From assembly GCA_963931605.1 (NCBI GenBank), contig OZ007031.1, forward strand, positions 620,001 to 684,000: a DNA stretch of 64,000 nucleotides, read 5' to 3'. Made by a program: the position numbers and the translations under genes. Under the pieces are notes generated by a model. The model was given only the letters and a program-made list of their open reading frames with translations. It ran no database searches and was not told the DNA's origin. Shown piece after piece: positions 58,019-64,000 of the stretch (position 1 is its first letter; the number at the start of each line of letters is the position of its first letter). Origin of the DNA: CALUOB01 sp944322305. Its GTDB lineage: Bacteria; Actinomycetota; Coriobacteriia; Coriobacteriales; Coriobacteriaceae.

Positions 58019-58164
58019 GAGCGTCCCTTCATGCGGATTTGATTGATGCCACCGTCAGCTTACCCCCCCTGAGGAATGTTCGACTAGCTGGTTGTCTTTC
58101 GGCAGGAGGCAGGGATTTCTCGGCAAGCGGCGCAACGTTGTGCTAGTTCTTGAGCTTGTCGTAG

Positions 58165-58704
58165 TCAGATGCAGTGCGGCGGAGCAGAAATGGTCTGTGC
58201 CAGCGAACGCTCCATGGGGACGACTTTGTATTCGCCTTGGTCAATCGGTGCGCCAGCCTCAAAGAAACCGCACTTCCTCCAGAAGTGGCGTGACTGCTCG
58301 TTCCCCTCGACGTAGGCGAGGCGCACGCGAGAAACGCCCTCGCCGCGGAGGCGGTCCAGAAGCTGCGAGATGAGCAGGCTCCCAACACCTGCCCCCTGCC
58401 GAGAGGCGTCGACCATGAAGAACCCGATGAAGGCGCTCCTCTCAGCTGGATATCCCCGGATGAGGTCGAGCACGGCGAAAAGATCCCCGCCGGCATCGAA
58501 GAATCCGAGATAAGACTTTTGATCCAGGGAGCATCCTGGGGGTAGTTCGGTCATTTCGGCAGCAAGCGCGTCCATCGTCGGTTCCTCGTCGAGGAATGCG
58601 TAGTATTGCGGGTTACCGAGACAGAGGGAGAGCAATGCGGGAAGGTCGGAATGGGAAAGTTTCCTGACCGACATGACTGCACTGCTGGGCGCGTCACCGT
58701 TCAT
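58165..58704 (-). CDS. GNAT-family N-acetyltransferase
   Basis: Acetyl-CoA-dependent acetyltransferase of 179 residues. Motif A is FMVDASRQGAGVGSLLISQLLDRL (Q/R-x2-G-x-G/A), and VRLAYVEGNEQSRHFWRKCGFF is the typical C-terminal motif. The start at 58704 has GGCGGG upstream; a Met at 58674 is possible. The acceptor is unknown. On the element it is a plausible resistance-type cargo gene, but no drug class can be named. Confidence 0.88.
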   Translation of the reverse strand: MNGDAPSSAVMSVRKLSHSDLPALLSLCLGNPQYYAFLDEEPTMDALAAEMTELPPGCSLDQKSYLGFFDAGGDLFAVLDLIRGYPAERSAFIGFFMVDASRQGAGVGSLLISQLLDRLRGEGVSRVRLAYVEGNEQSRHFWRKCGFFEAGAPIDQGEYKVVPMERSLAQTISAPPHCI

Positions 58705-58806
58705 CGTATCACCCGCCGGTCGTTCTTCTAGTCACCGCATGGCATCCAGCATCAATTAAGGCCCCATAAACAACTAGAGCCAGTCCCCGAGAGGACCGGC
58801 CCTTAC

Positions 58807-58823
58807 AAAACCTCGAAGGTTTT
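58807..58823 (-). terminator. Short terminator after the Abi gene
   Basis: AAAACCT and AGGTTTT form a 7-bp stem around a 3-base loop, 23 bp past the stop codon at 58846. Confidence 0.45.
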
Positions 58824-58845
58824 TGCATCTGCGTACATCATGGCA

Positions 58846-59844
58846 TCAGCCTCGTGCCACGTCAAGAACCCTTGCAAGAAACGCAAGATGAGACACGAGA
58901 GGGTTCTGCGTCCCATAGCGCGCAATCGCGTCGTCCATCAGGGGACGGAGGCCAGCAACCGCGTCAAGCGCCGCCGGGGAGGCATGCTCGCCCGCAAGCA
59001 TGTCATGCAGTGCCACGGTGGTTACGAGCTGTTGCGTACGTCGGTTGCGCAATCTGGCTCGACGGCCCTTGCTGTTTCGGATGCCGTGGGCGTTCAGCCA
59101 CTCGAGCACGACCCCCGAGGTTGCGTGCCTCGTCTCGCGCTCGGGCACGAAGCCGTTGCACAGGCAGCCCGCATGGCTCGCGCAGTTGCGAACGGCCTTC
59201 ACATCCTTAAGAGCGTAGTGAATCTCCCGCCTTTCCGCCTCGTCCCAGCGCTCAACGCAAAAGAGGTAAAAGGCGAGCAGCGTCCCGAACGGCACCACTT
59301 CCAGCAGCACCCATACAGGCATGGCATCCCGGTAGTGGTCGATCAGCGACCCCGCGTACTCGTCCGCCTGGGAACGCGATACGAGATCGCGTCTCAGCCC
59401 CTCGCGGAAGCCGCGCGGTAGGGAGGACACGAAGTCGGCGACAATCCCATAGCCATCCTCCCCGCGCTTAGCGGCATCGGACACGAGCCATGCCCTGACC
59501 GCGCGCTCGACATCCTTCGCCATGAGGCGAAACGTCTCGCGAAGAACGTCGTCAAGAGAGCTCACGTCCAAGAGATTCCCGAAGTCGAGGCTCACGAACT
59601 TCCCGGCGTCGGGGCCGTCCTCATGGCGCTGGAAAAGCACTCGGTAGGCGGAGAGGTGCAGGTAGGTCTCGGCATTCGAAAGAATCTCGAGAGCGCGCTC
59701 CTCCGCACAGCGCTCAAACGTGACGCCCTTGCCCTTGAGCAGATCGATCTGCTGCTCAGGAGTCGTTATGGGCTTGAGGGGTAGTGCGTCATGCACGCCG
59801 TCATCCATGCCCCAAGCTGTGAGTTTCTTAGCATCATCCAACAT
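58846..59844 (-). CDS. Abi_2-family abortive infection protein (AbiD/AbiF-like)
   Basis: Putative phage-defence protein of 332 residues. The N-terminal family motif is PLKPITTPEQQIDLLKGKGV with HLSAYRVLF; the C-terminal half has VRNCASHAGCLCNG, which fits the HEPN motif R-x4-H of RNA-cutting proteins. PVWVLLEVVPFGTLLAFY is also typical of the family. It stands alone near the right end of the element, a usual place for cargo. The trigger is unknown. Confidence 0.86.
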   Translation of the reverse strand: MLDDAKKLTAWGMDDGVHDALPLKPITTPEQQIDLLKGKGVTFERCAEERALEILSNAETYLHLSAYRVLFQRHEDGPDAGKFVSLDFGNLLDVSSLDDVLRETFRLMAKDVERAVRAWLVSDAAKRGEDGYGIVADFVSSLPRGFREGLRRDLVSRSQADEYAGSLIDHYRDAMPVWVLLEVVPFGTLLAFYLFCVERWDEAERREIHYALKDVKAVRNCASHAGCLCNGFVPERETRHATSGVVLEWLNAHGIRNSKGRRARLRNRRTQQLVTTVALHDMLAGEHASPAALDAVAGLRPLMDDAIARYGTQNPLVSHLAFLARVLDVARG

Positions 59845-60020
59845 GCAAGCAATTCTACCCTATGACCGGAAACTGAAGAGTCCGGCTCCCGAACCTCATG
59901 AGCCGAATAATGGTTAGATGATTATGGAATATTGGTGGCATTATATCGGCGCCTCAAGGTGCCGCTACTCAAGTCCGTGCATAACTTGACATTCCATATC
60001 GTCCGGTGAATCCTGCCGAA

Positions 60021-60052
60021 TTTGGACAGCTGTTTGGACATCATTTGGACAG
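60021..60052 (+). promoter_or_regulatory. Right arm-type integrase sites
   Basis: TTTGGACAG at 60021-60029 and 60044-60052, and TTTGGACAT at 60033-60041, in the same orientation at 11-12 bp steps. They sit 46 bp inside the right att site. Confidence 0.7.
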
Positions 60053-60056
60053 ATAC

Positions 60057-60089
60057 GAAAACAGCTCAGAGCTAACATGCTCTGAGCTG
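60057..60089 (-). terminator. Element-borne terminator for tRNA-Val
   Basis: On the minus strand CAGCTCAGAGC and GCTCTGAGCTG form a perfect 11-bp stem around 6 bases, followed by TTTTCG. It starts 8 bp after the tRNA 3' end and so replaces the chromosomal terminator displaced to 45731-45765. Confidence 0.85.
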
Positions 60090-60097
60090 CGAAAGTT

Positions 60098-60142
60098 TGG
60101 TGGGCGTTAGAAGATTTGAACTTCTGACCTCTTCCGTGTCAG
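60098..60142. repeat. Right attachment site, within tRNA-Val
   Basis: The 3' 45 bases of the tRNA, from anticodon loop to CCA. Partner of 45775-45819. Confidence 0.92.
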
Positions 60143-60173
60143 GGAAGCGCTCATCCCCCTGAGCTAAACGCCC
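60098..60173 (-). tRNA. tRNA-Val (anticodon GAC)
   Basis: A complete cloverleaf of 76 nt including CCA. The acceptor GGGCGTT pairs with AACGCCC, the D stem is GCTC/GAGC, the anticodon stem CTTCC/GGAAG carries loop CTGACAC (GAC), and the T stem AGAAG/CTTCT encloses TTCAAAT. Its 3' part is supplied by the integrated element, which keeps it functional. Confidence 0.96.
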
Positions 60174-60206
60174 TTAAGTGTGTGCGCCTCATTCGGCGCG
60201 AAGAAG

Positions 60207-60235
60207 AATATACCGAAGTCCCCCGAATATGTAAA
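60207..60235 (-). promoter_or_regulatory. tRNA-Val promoter
   Basis: On the minus strand TTTACA (60235-60230) and TATATT (60212-60207) with a 17-bp spacer, 33 bp before the tRNA 5' end. Confidence 0.8.
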
Positions 60236-60325
60236 GCACTTTTTTGAAAAAATCTGCGCAGCATTCCCTCACGCGGGGATGGAGGCGCATGGCAACGCGC
60301 CGAGCAGGCCAAACGCTTCTCGCAG

Positions 60326-60370
60326 TGCGCAAGACGGCGCGCCGAACCAAGCGGCGCGCCGTCTTGCGCA
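60326..60370. repeat. Long perfect hairpin between tRNA-Val and the next gene
   Basis: A 19-bp perfect stem (TGCGCAAGACGGCGCGCCG and complement) around a 7-base loop. There is no T-run on either side. The other content of 60240-60620 is a smaller stem at about 60567-60593 and possible promoter sequence for the gene starting at 60623. Confidence 0.75.
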
Positions 60371-60622
60371 GCATCAGCGACAACGGATTCCGCAGCCACT
60401 CCGCCCGCCTCGCGCGTGGACGGCACCTGCGCTCACGGCGCACTCCCACATTTTGCCATACTTTTTAACGCATTTATCATAAGGTACCGTATGATGTTTG
60501 TGTAAGCCCCCTTGAGCTGCAGGGCCTTTTTCTTATAGTAAACATGACAAAAAAGTAAGGAAGCGCGCGCCGGCACCTCCGGCGCGCCGTTATCATCCGC
60601 AAGACGCCTCTGGGAGGCTTGT

Positions 60623-63600
60623 TTGAACGTTACCGAAACCTTTGCTGCCACGTCCGCCCCGGCGCTTATCCACGTGGGCGTGGACGTTGGCTCCACCACC
60701 ACCAAGGCCGTCGTGCTCGCACCCGGCTCGCCCACCCCGCTCTACACACGCTACAAGCGCCACAGCGCCCGCCAGGCCGAAAGCGTCCAGCAGGTCATCG
60801 ACGAGGTTCAGGAGCGCTTCCCTGCCGCACGCATCCGCATGGCCGTATGCGGCTCGGGCGGGCGCGGGGTGGCCGACGCGCTCGGCGTCCCCTTCATCCA
60901 AGAGGTCGTGGCGAACGCCGTGGCCGTGCAGCGCCTCTACCCCACCGCCCGCACCGCCATCGAGCTCGGCGGCCAGGACGCCAAGATGATCTTCTTCCGC
61001 ACAGACGAGAAGACCGGCTCGCTCGACGTGGCCGACATGCGCATGAACGGCAGCTGCGCCGGCGGCACCGGCGCCTTCTTGGACGAGATCGCCAAGCTGC
61101 TCTCGGTAAAACCCGAGGAATTCGAGCAGCTCGCCTCCCAGGGCACAACCGTCTACGACATCTCGGGCCGCTGCGGCGTCTTCGCCAAGACCGACATCCA
61201 GCCGCTGCTCAACAACGGCGTCTCCCGCGCCGACCTGGCCCTTTCGGCCTGCCACGCCATTGCCAAGCAGTCCATCGGCGGCTTGGCGCAGGGCCTCGAC
61301 ATCTGCGCGCCCGTGATCTTCGAGGGCGGCCCGCTCACGTTCAACCCCACCCTCATCCGCGCGTTCTCCGAGCGCCTGAACCTCGGCGAGCAGGACGCCA
61401 TCTTGCCCGAGCACCCCGAGGTCATCGTGGCCGAGGGCGCCGCGCTCGCGCTCGAGGGGCTGTTCGCCGACGCGTCGGCCGACGTTGAGCCCGCGCGCGC
61501 CCGCGAGCTTCTCGCCCAGGCGGCAGCCAACGCCGCCGCCGAGGCGCGCTCGGGCGAGCGCTTCTTCGCAAACGCCGAGGAACGCCGCGCCTTTACCGAG
61601 CGCCACGCGCTGGCGCCCGAGCCCAAGGCGCCGGAGGACCTCGCCGCCGCAGGCGTCACCGAGGTCAAGGCCTACCTCGGCCTGGACTCCGGCTCTACCA
61701 CCACCAAGCTCGCCTTCGTCACGCCGGACGGCGAGGTTGTCGCGAGCTTCTACGCCAACAACGAGGGCGACCCGCTGGCCGTGGCCACGCGCGCCCTCAC
61801 CACCATCCGCGACCGCTTCCGCGCCGCCGGCGTTGAGCTCACGGTGCTGGGCTGCGGCACCACCGGCTACGGCGAGGCCATGTTCGCCCGCGCCTTCCAC
61901 GCCGACTACCACACGGTGGAAACGGTGGCCCACGCCCGCGCCGCGCGCGCCTACGTGCCCGACGCCACCTTCGTGCTGGACATCGGCGGCCAGGACATGA
62001 AGGGCATCTGGCTCGACCACGGCATCGTCACCGACATCGAGGTGAACGAGGCGTGCTCCTCGGGCTGCGGCAGCTTCTTGGAGAACTTCGCCTCCACGCT
62101 GGGCATCCCCGTCACCGGCATCGCCGAGGCGGCCTTCCGCGCCGACCATCCCGCGGTTCTCGGCAGCCGCTGCACCGTCTTCATGAACAGCTCGGTGGTC
62201 AACGAGCAGCGCAACGGCAAGACCCCCGACGACATCATGGCCGGCCTTGCCCGCTCCATCATCGAGAACGTCTTCACCAAGGTCATCCGCCTCTCCAACA
62301 CCGCGAGCCTCGGCGACAAGATCGTGGTGCAGGGCGGCACCTTCAGAAACGACGCGGTGCTGCGCGCCCTCGAGCAGTACCTCGGGCGCGAGGTGACGCG
62401 CGCGCCCTACCCCGGCCTCATGGGCGCCATCGGCATCGCCCTGCTCACCAAGGAGAAGATCGAAGCCGCGCCTGCCGACCGTAAGCTCACCTCCTTTATC
62501 GGCCTCGCCGAGCTCGACAGCTTCTCTTACACGCAGCAAACCGGCGTGCGCTGCCCGTTTTGCGGCAACCACTGCAGCCGCACGCTCGTGACCTTCTCCG
62601 ACGGCACCACCTGGGTCACCGGCAACCGCTGCCCCAAGGGCCAGGTGATGGGCGACCCGCGCGACGCCGCCGTGCGCGAGCGCCTGCGCGCCGCCGAGCA
62701 CGAGGCCTACGGCGCGCCGAACCTGTTCGAGCTGCGCCGCGAGCTTCTCTTCAAAGATTGGCCGGTTGAGCCCGTGCGCGCGCCGCGCGGGGTGCGCGTG
62801 GGGCTGCCGCGCGTGCTGTCGCTGTGGGACAACGCGCCGTTTTGGACCACGCTTCTGCGCGCGCTCGGCTACGAGGTGGTCCTCTCGCCCGAAAGCACGC
62901 GCCAGCTGTTCGAGGACGGCCTCTCCGCCGTGCCCTCGGACACGGTGTGCTTCCCGGCCAAGCTCGTGCACGGGCACCTGCGGTGGCTCGCGCACCAAGG
63001 CGTGGACCGCATCTTCATGCCGGCCGTGACCACCGTCCCCACCGAGAACCGAGCCGAGACCTCCGAGAGCATGTGCGCAGTGGTGAAGGGCTACCCACTC
63101 GTCATCAAGAACTCCGACAACCCCGAGACGCGCTGGGGCATCCCCTTCGACGCGCCGCTGTTCCACTGGTTCTCCGACCGCGACCGCACCCGGCAGCTCA
63201 CCCGCTACCTCACCGAGTACGCGGGCGTCACCGAGCACGAGGCGCACGCGGCCCTGCGCCAGGCCGAGGCCGCGCAGGAAGCCTTCCGCGCCGAGCTTGT
63301 CGCCGCGGGCGAGAAGGTCTTAGACGAGGCGGAGGCCGCCGGCTCCTACGCCGTGGTTCTCGCCAGCCGCCCGTACCATTCCGACCCGCTGGTGAACCAC
63401 GGCCTGCCCGAGCTCTTCGCCGCGCAGGGCATCCCCGTGATGCCGCCGGACGCCGTGCCGGGCGTGAACGAGGTGGACCTCTCGAAGAGCCGCCTGGACA
63501 TCGTGAACAACTTCCACGCGCGCATGCTGGGCAGCGCGCTCATCGCCGCCGAGAGCAACGCGCTGGAGTACGTGCAGCTCGTGAGCTTCGGCTGCGGGCA

Positions 63601-64000
63601 CGACGCCTACCTCTCCGACGAGATCAAGCGCCTGATGGGGCTTTCCTCGCACAAGACGCCGCTCATCCTGAAAGTGGACGAGAGCGACGCGCAGGGCCCG
63701 CTGCGCATACGCGTGCGGTCGTTTGTGGAGACGGTCAACATGCGCCGGTTGGCGGAGGGCGCCGTGGCGGCACGGGCGCTGCCCGACCCCTATCCCGCGA
63801 AGTTCGAGAAACGCGACTTCTCCCAGCGCACGGTGCTGGTGCCCAACACCTCCCACGCGTTCAGCATGGTCATGGCGGCGGCGTTGGCACGCGAGGGCCT
63901 GCGGGCCGAGTCGCTGCCGGTGGGCGGCGAGCGCGCGGCCGAGCTGGGGAAGAAGTACGTGCACAACGACATCTGCTTCCCGGCGCAGATCGTCATCGGC
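60623..64000 (+). CDS. 2-hydroxyacyl-CoA dehydratase activator-like giant protein (BadF/BcrA + DUF2229), partial
   Basis: At least 1126 residues; the 3' end is outside the window. The start is TTG at 60623 with GGGAGG at 60612-60617. Two ASKHA ATPase domains are present in tandem: the first with HVGVDVGSTTTKAVVL (about 17-32), ELGGQDAKM and GSCAGGTGAF, the second with YLGLDSGSTTTKLAFV (about 350) and FVLDIGGQDMKG and CSSGCGSFLENFA. The CAGGTG and CSSGCG cysteines would hold a 4Fe-4S cluster. A Cys motif CPFCGNHC is near 645, then a DUF2229-like part (GVRVGLPRVLSLWDNAPFW). Family members relate to radical-type dehydratases; the true role of the giant form is not established. Confidence 0.9.
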   Translation, partial: MNVTETFAATSAPALIHVGVDVGSTTTKAVVLAPGSPTPLYTRYKRHSARQAESVQQVIDEVQERFPAARIRMAVCGSGGRGVADALGVPFIQEVVANAVAVQRLYPTARTAIELGGQDAKMIFFRTDEKTGSLDVADMRMNGSCAGGTGAFLDEIAKLLSVKPEEFEQLASQGTTVYDISGRCGVFAKTDIQPLLNNGVSRADLALSACHAIAKQSIGGLAQGLDICAPVIFEGGPLTFNPTLIRAFSERLNLGEQDAILPEHPEVIVAEGAALALEGLFADASADVEPARARELLAQAAANAAAEARSGERFFANAEERRAFTERHALAPEPKAPEDLAAAGVTEVKAYLGLDSGSTTTKLAFVTPDGEVVASFYANNEGDPLAVATRALTTIRDRFRAAGVELTVLGCGTTGYGEAMFARAFHADYHTVETVAHARAARAYVPDATFVLDIGGQDMKGIWLDHGIVTDIEVNEACSSGCGSFLENFASTLGIPVTGIAEAAFRADHPAVLGSRCTVFMNSSVVNEQRNGKTPDDIMAGLARSIIENVFTKVIRLSNTASLGDKIVVQGGTFRNDAVLRALEQYLGREVTRAPYPGLMGAIGIALLTKEKIEAAPADRKLTSFIGLAELDSFSYTQQTGVRCPFCGNHCSRTLVTFSDGTTWVTGNRCPKGQVMGDPRDAAVRERLRAAEHEAYGAPNLFELRRELLFKDWPVEPVRAPRGVRVGLPRVLSLWDNAPFWTTLLRALGYEVVLSPESTRQLFEDGLSAVPSDTVCFPAKLVHGHLRWLAHQGVDRIFMPAVTTVPTENRAETSESMCAVVKGYPLVIKNSDNPETRWGIPFDAPLFHWFSDRDRTRQLTRYLTEYAGVTEHEAHAALRQAEAAQEAFRAELVAAGEKVLDEAEAAGSYAVVLASRPYHSDPLVNHGLPELFAAQGIPVMPPDAVPGVNEVDLSKSRLDIVNNFHARMLGSALIAAESNALEYVQLVSFGCGHDAYLSDEIKRLMGLSSHKTPLILKVDESDAQGPLRIRVRSFVETVNMRRLAEGAVAARALPDPYPAKFEKRDFSQRTVLVPNTSHAFSMVMAAALAREGLRAESLPVGGERAAELGKKYVHNDICFPAQIVIG

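Larger units (their letters stand above)
45775..60142. mobile_element. Integrative mobilizable element in tRNA-Val(GAC), about 14.4 kb
   Basis: The borders are 45-bp direct repeats of the tRNA-Val 3' end (45775-45819 and 60098-60142; two differences). Inside are a tyrosine integrase, an Xis-like protein, an AAA ATPase, a ribbon-helix-helix protein, a relaxase, a coupling protein and an oriT-like site. The cargo covers 54.8-59.8 kb. Clusters of TTTGGACAG lie just inside both ends. No VirB4/VirB6-type mating-pore genes are seen, so transfer would need a helper conjugative element. Confidence 0.9.

Noticed and set aside
45775..60142. A prophage or full conjugative element
   Set aside because: No capsid, terminase, portal or mating-pore genes; only relaxase and coupling protein are present.
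60593..63247. Long minus-strand ORF of 884 residues opposite the activator gene
   Set aside because: It is the high-GC antisense shadow; the plus frame carries clear ASKHA motifs.

Overview
The window is high-GC bacterial DNA. It suggests a strictly anaerobic gut actinobacterium of the Coriobacteriia (Collinsella/Olsenella-like). The support is class III ribonucleotide reductase only (nrdD/nrdG), acetate kinase, a giant BadF/BcrA-type activator protein, a T-box in front of ileS, an RmlC-RmlD fusion, and many small intergenic repeats. The species is an inference; no rRNA gene is present.

Layout. 1-6.3 kb: 5' part of ileS with a T-box leader, a repeat-filled intergenic region, a TrmH-type methyltransferase, an orphan ParB, a membrane-anchored endonuclease/exonuclease/phosphatase-family protein, an FMN reductase and a ParE/Phd-like toxin-antitoxin pair. 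6.4-24.2 kb: an exopolysaccharide/capsule locus, all on the minus strand. It runs LCP ligase, Wzz-like protein, BY-kinase, CpsB phosphatase, then (after a terminator) a NusG-like antiterminator broken by a frameshift, the priming sugar transferase, four glycosyltransferase-type genes, a polymerase, a flippase, an acyltransferase broken by a stop codon, Ugd and dTDP-rhamnose synthesis (RmlA, RmlCD fusion, RmlB). An AT-rich cassette (about 14.1-18.05 kb) sits inside it, with its edges inside the flanking genes. 24.4-45.2 kb: housekeeping genes. These are ackA, a HIT protein, xseB/xseA, a YugP-like peptidase, xpt, an ABC exporter with a GntR regulator and a clear promoter-operator, an SPFH protein, rnd, a lipid kinase, an FKBP, a YgjP-like peptidase, folE-HD-folB, nrdD/nrdG with NrdR boxes, and a GH13 glucosidase.

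45.8-60.1 kb: a 14.4-kb integrative mobilizable element inserted in the 3' end of tRNA-Val(GAC). Both 45-bp att copies, clustered 9-bp repeats that look like integrase arm sites at both ends, a tyrosine integrase, an Xis-like protein, an AAA ATPase, a ribbon-helix-helix protein, a MobL-like relaxase, a VirD4-type coupling protein and an oriT-like region with an IncP-type nic motif can be read. No mating-pore genes are present, so it should depend on a helper. Its cargo is an XRE/membrane-protein pair with twin palindromic operators, an SdpR/SdpI/PH-domain group resembling bacteriocin immunity, a GNAT acetyltransferase, an Abi_2/HEPN abortive-infection protein and two unrecognised proteins. 60.2-64 kb: the tRNA-Val promoter and the start of a large 2-hydroxyacyl-CoA dehydratase activator-like gene that runs off the window.

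The least explained signals are: a pair of long hairpins with the same octaloop and internal loops (37.4 and 40.6 kb); 30-bp-period intergenic arrays (1.2-1.5 and 45.5 kb, with a related 39.3 kb array); a perfect 75-bp palindrome (29.2 kb); two sister 33-bp palindromes near the two ends of the polysaccharide locus; and an unrecognised 516-residue protein beside the element's integrase.
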